6,545 bases of DNA from the NCBI GenBank assembly GCA_021737525.1, contig JAIPDU010000093.1, positions 1-6,545 on the forward strand, read 5' to 3'. The DNA is from Desulfohalobiaceae bacterium. Its GTDB lineage: Bacteria; Desulfobacterota; Desulfovibrionia; Desulfovibrionales; Desulfothermaceae. Each line of letters starts with the position of its first letter. Position 1 is the first letter of the stretch. Shown here piece by piece: positions 5,299 through 6,545 of the stretch. The position numbers and the translations under genes were made by a program. The notes beneath the pieces are model-generated. The model had not been told where the DNA came from, did no database searches, and was given only the letters and a program-made list of their open reading frames with translations.

Positions 5299-6543
5299 GT
5301 GTCCTTCATCCGCAAGAGCCTCCTGCAGCTCATTTTCTCCGGATCCTTCATGAAGCGCTGGAACGACAAGCTCCGGCCGGTTGAGTTCTGGGAGGTGGAC
5401 AAGCAGGCGCACAAGATGATGATCGCCTGGCTCCTCTATCACCAGAACAATCAGGACCTGTCCTTTGCCGAGCGCGCGGAGCTGGGCCGGGAGATCATCG
5501 AGGGCGGCATCTTCGAGTATCTCTACCGGCTGATCATCACGGACATCAAGCCGCCCATCTTCTACCAGATCAAGTCCAATCCGCTGCACTACAGGCAGTT
5601 GACGGAATGGGTCCTGGAACAGCTGGAGCCCAGGGTCCAGCCCCTGGGGCAGGAATTCTGGCGGCGCCTGAGCGAGTATTTCCAGACCGATTCCCACCGG
5701 ACCCTGGCCCAGAGGATCCTGAGCGCCTCCCACCTCTACGCCAGTCAGTGGGAATTCAGCCTTATCGAGACGATCAATCCCTGGGACGAGGAACTGGAGG
5801 ACATCCGGCACAACTTCGAGCGCTCCCTGCGGGAGCACGGGGATATTCTGGGGGTCACCGAGCTTGTGTCCGACGGGCAGAACGAGCTCACGCGCTTCGT
5901 GCGCCAGTGCGGCCAGCTCCGGTTCCAGAAGCGCTGGTCCCAGACCCCGCGCATTCCGGAGACATCGGTTCTGGGTCATCTGTTCATCGTGGCCTGCTAC
6001 GCCTATTTTTTCAGCCTGGTTACGGGAGCATGCCAGGTGCAGAGCCAGAACAACTTTTTTGCCGGGCTGTTCCACGATCTGCCCGAATTGCTCACCAGGG
6101 ACATCATCTCCCCGGTCAAGCGCTCGGTGCAGAAGATCGGGACCCTGATCAAGGAATACGAGGACAAGGAGCTCAGTGATCGCGTGTTCGCCCTCCTGGA
6201 AGCTGGGGGATACGACACTGTCGCGTCCAGGCTGGCCTATTTTCTGGGAACGGATGTCGGCTCGGAATTCGTGGCAACGGTGCACCTCCAGGGCGAGGTC
6301 AAGGAGGTGAGCCGGGACCTTTTGCTGGGCGAGTACAACCGTGACGAATTCGACCCCAAGGACGGGGAAATGCTCAAGGTCTGCGACAGCCTGGCCGCTT
6401 TCATCGAGGCCTACACCGCCATGCGCAACGGTATCAACACCGATCAGCTGCAACAGGCGGTCTGGCGTATCCGGAACGACTACAGCCAGACCGTGCTCGC
6501 TCCCAACCTGCACGTGGGAAGCCTCCTCGCGGATTTCGACTGA
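5299..6543 (+). CDS. HD-domain phosphohydrolase, YfbR-like core, 414 aa
   Basis: HD-domain enzymes are metal-dependent phosphohydrolases. The C-terminal half carries the expected metal ligands from a GTG start at 5299: His227 in VLGHLFIVA, the His259-Asp260 doublet in LFHDLPELLTRDIISPVK (257-274), and Asp363 in LKVCDSLAAFIEAYTAM (359-375). The HDLPELLTRDI and D-x-LAAFIEA patterns resemble the YfbR-like 5'-nucleotidase group, which acts on deoxyribonucleoside monophosphates; the substrate here is not proven. Standalone YfbR is about 200 residues, so this protein is about twice as long, with an N-terminal part (1 to about 215) rich in aromatic and acidic residues that I cannot assign. There is no signal peptide or convincing membrane helix. 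It is divergent from rplM across a 204-base gap in which I see no convincing plus-strand promoter. The stop codon is 2 bases from the window end. Confidence 0.82.
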   Translation: MSFIRKSLLQLIFSGSFMKRWNDKLRPVEFWEVDKQAHKMMIAWLLYHQNNQDLSFAERAELGREIIEGGIFEYLYRLIITDIKPPIFYQIKSNPLHYRQLTEWVLEQLEPRVQPLGQEFWRRLSEYFQTDSHRTLAQRILSASHLYASQWEFSLIETINPWDEELEDIRHNFERSLREHGDILGVTELVSDGQNELTRFVRQCGQLRFQKRWSQTPRIPETSVLGHLFIVACYAYFFSLVTGACQVQSQNNFFAGLFHDLPELLTRDIISPVKRSVQKIGTLIKEYEDKELSDRVFALLEAGGYDTVASRLAYFLGTDVGSEFVATVHLQGEVKEVSRDLLLGEYNRDEFDPKDGEMLKVCDSLAAFIEAYTAMRNGINTDQLQQAVWRIRNDYSQTVLAPNLHVGSLLADFD

Positions 6544-6545
6544 TT

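Noticed and set aside
5272..6513. 413-residue minus-strand open frame opposite the HD gene
   Set aside because: It is a codon-bias shadow: the plus strand has the HD metal ligands and a ribosome site, while the antisense product is a Leu/Val/Asp/Gln-rich sequence without recognisable domains.

Overview
The window is GC-rich bacterial chromosome, densely packed with genes. It most resembles the Desulfovibrionales (Desulfobacterota, formerly Deltaproteobacteria). That placement is an inference from the look of the ribosomal proteins, the RseC-family protein, the HD protein and the small unnamed protein; no database search was possible. Nothing points to a phage, an insertion sequence, a CRISPR array or a tRNA.

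Layout. (1) Bases 1-822, plus strand: the 3' three quarters of cobT, the lower-ligand activating enzyme of cobalamin synthesis, cut by the left edge. (2) 868-1164, minus: a 98-residue protein of unknown function, convergent with cobT and sharing a strong bidirectional hairpin with it. (3) 1309-1782, plus: an RseC/MucC-family membrane protein, divergent from the small gene across a 144-base region holding overlapping back-to-back promoters. (4) A minus-strand block from 5094 down to 1846: rplM (L13), rpsI (S9), a radical SAM protein of unknown function, and a protein made of two tandem DUF1566 units. (5) 5299-6543, plus: a protein with a YfbR-like HD phosphohydrolase core, divergent from rplM.

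How the genes fit together. rplM-rpsI is the standard ribosomal pair, driven by a clear sigma70-type promoter (TTGACA, 17 bases, TACACT) just upstream of rplM. An 80-base gap with a GC-rich hairpin separates rpsI from the radical SAM gene, so that gene may be expressed only by readthrough or from its own promoter. The radical SAM and DUF1566 genes lie 38 bases apart and look like one two-gene unit. It is the least explained part of the window: a radical SAM enzyme with a long N-terminal domain and extra cysteines, next to a cytosolic-looking duplicated DUF1566 protein in which each half carries a C-x9-C pair. The other genes are recognisable housekeeping or conserved accessory genes without visible functional linkage to each other.
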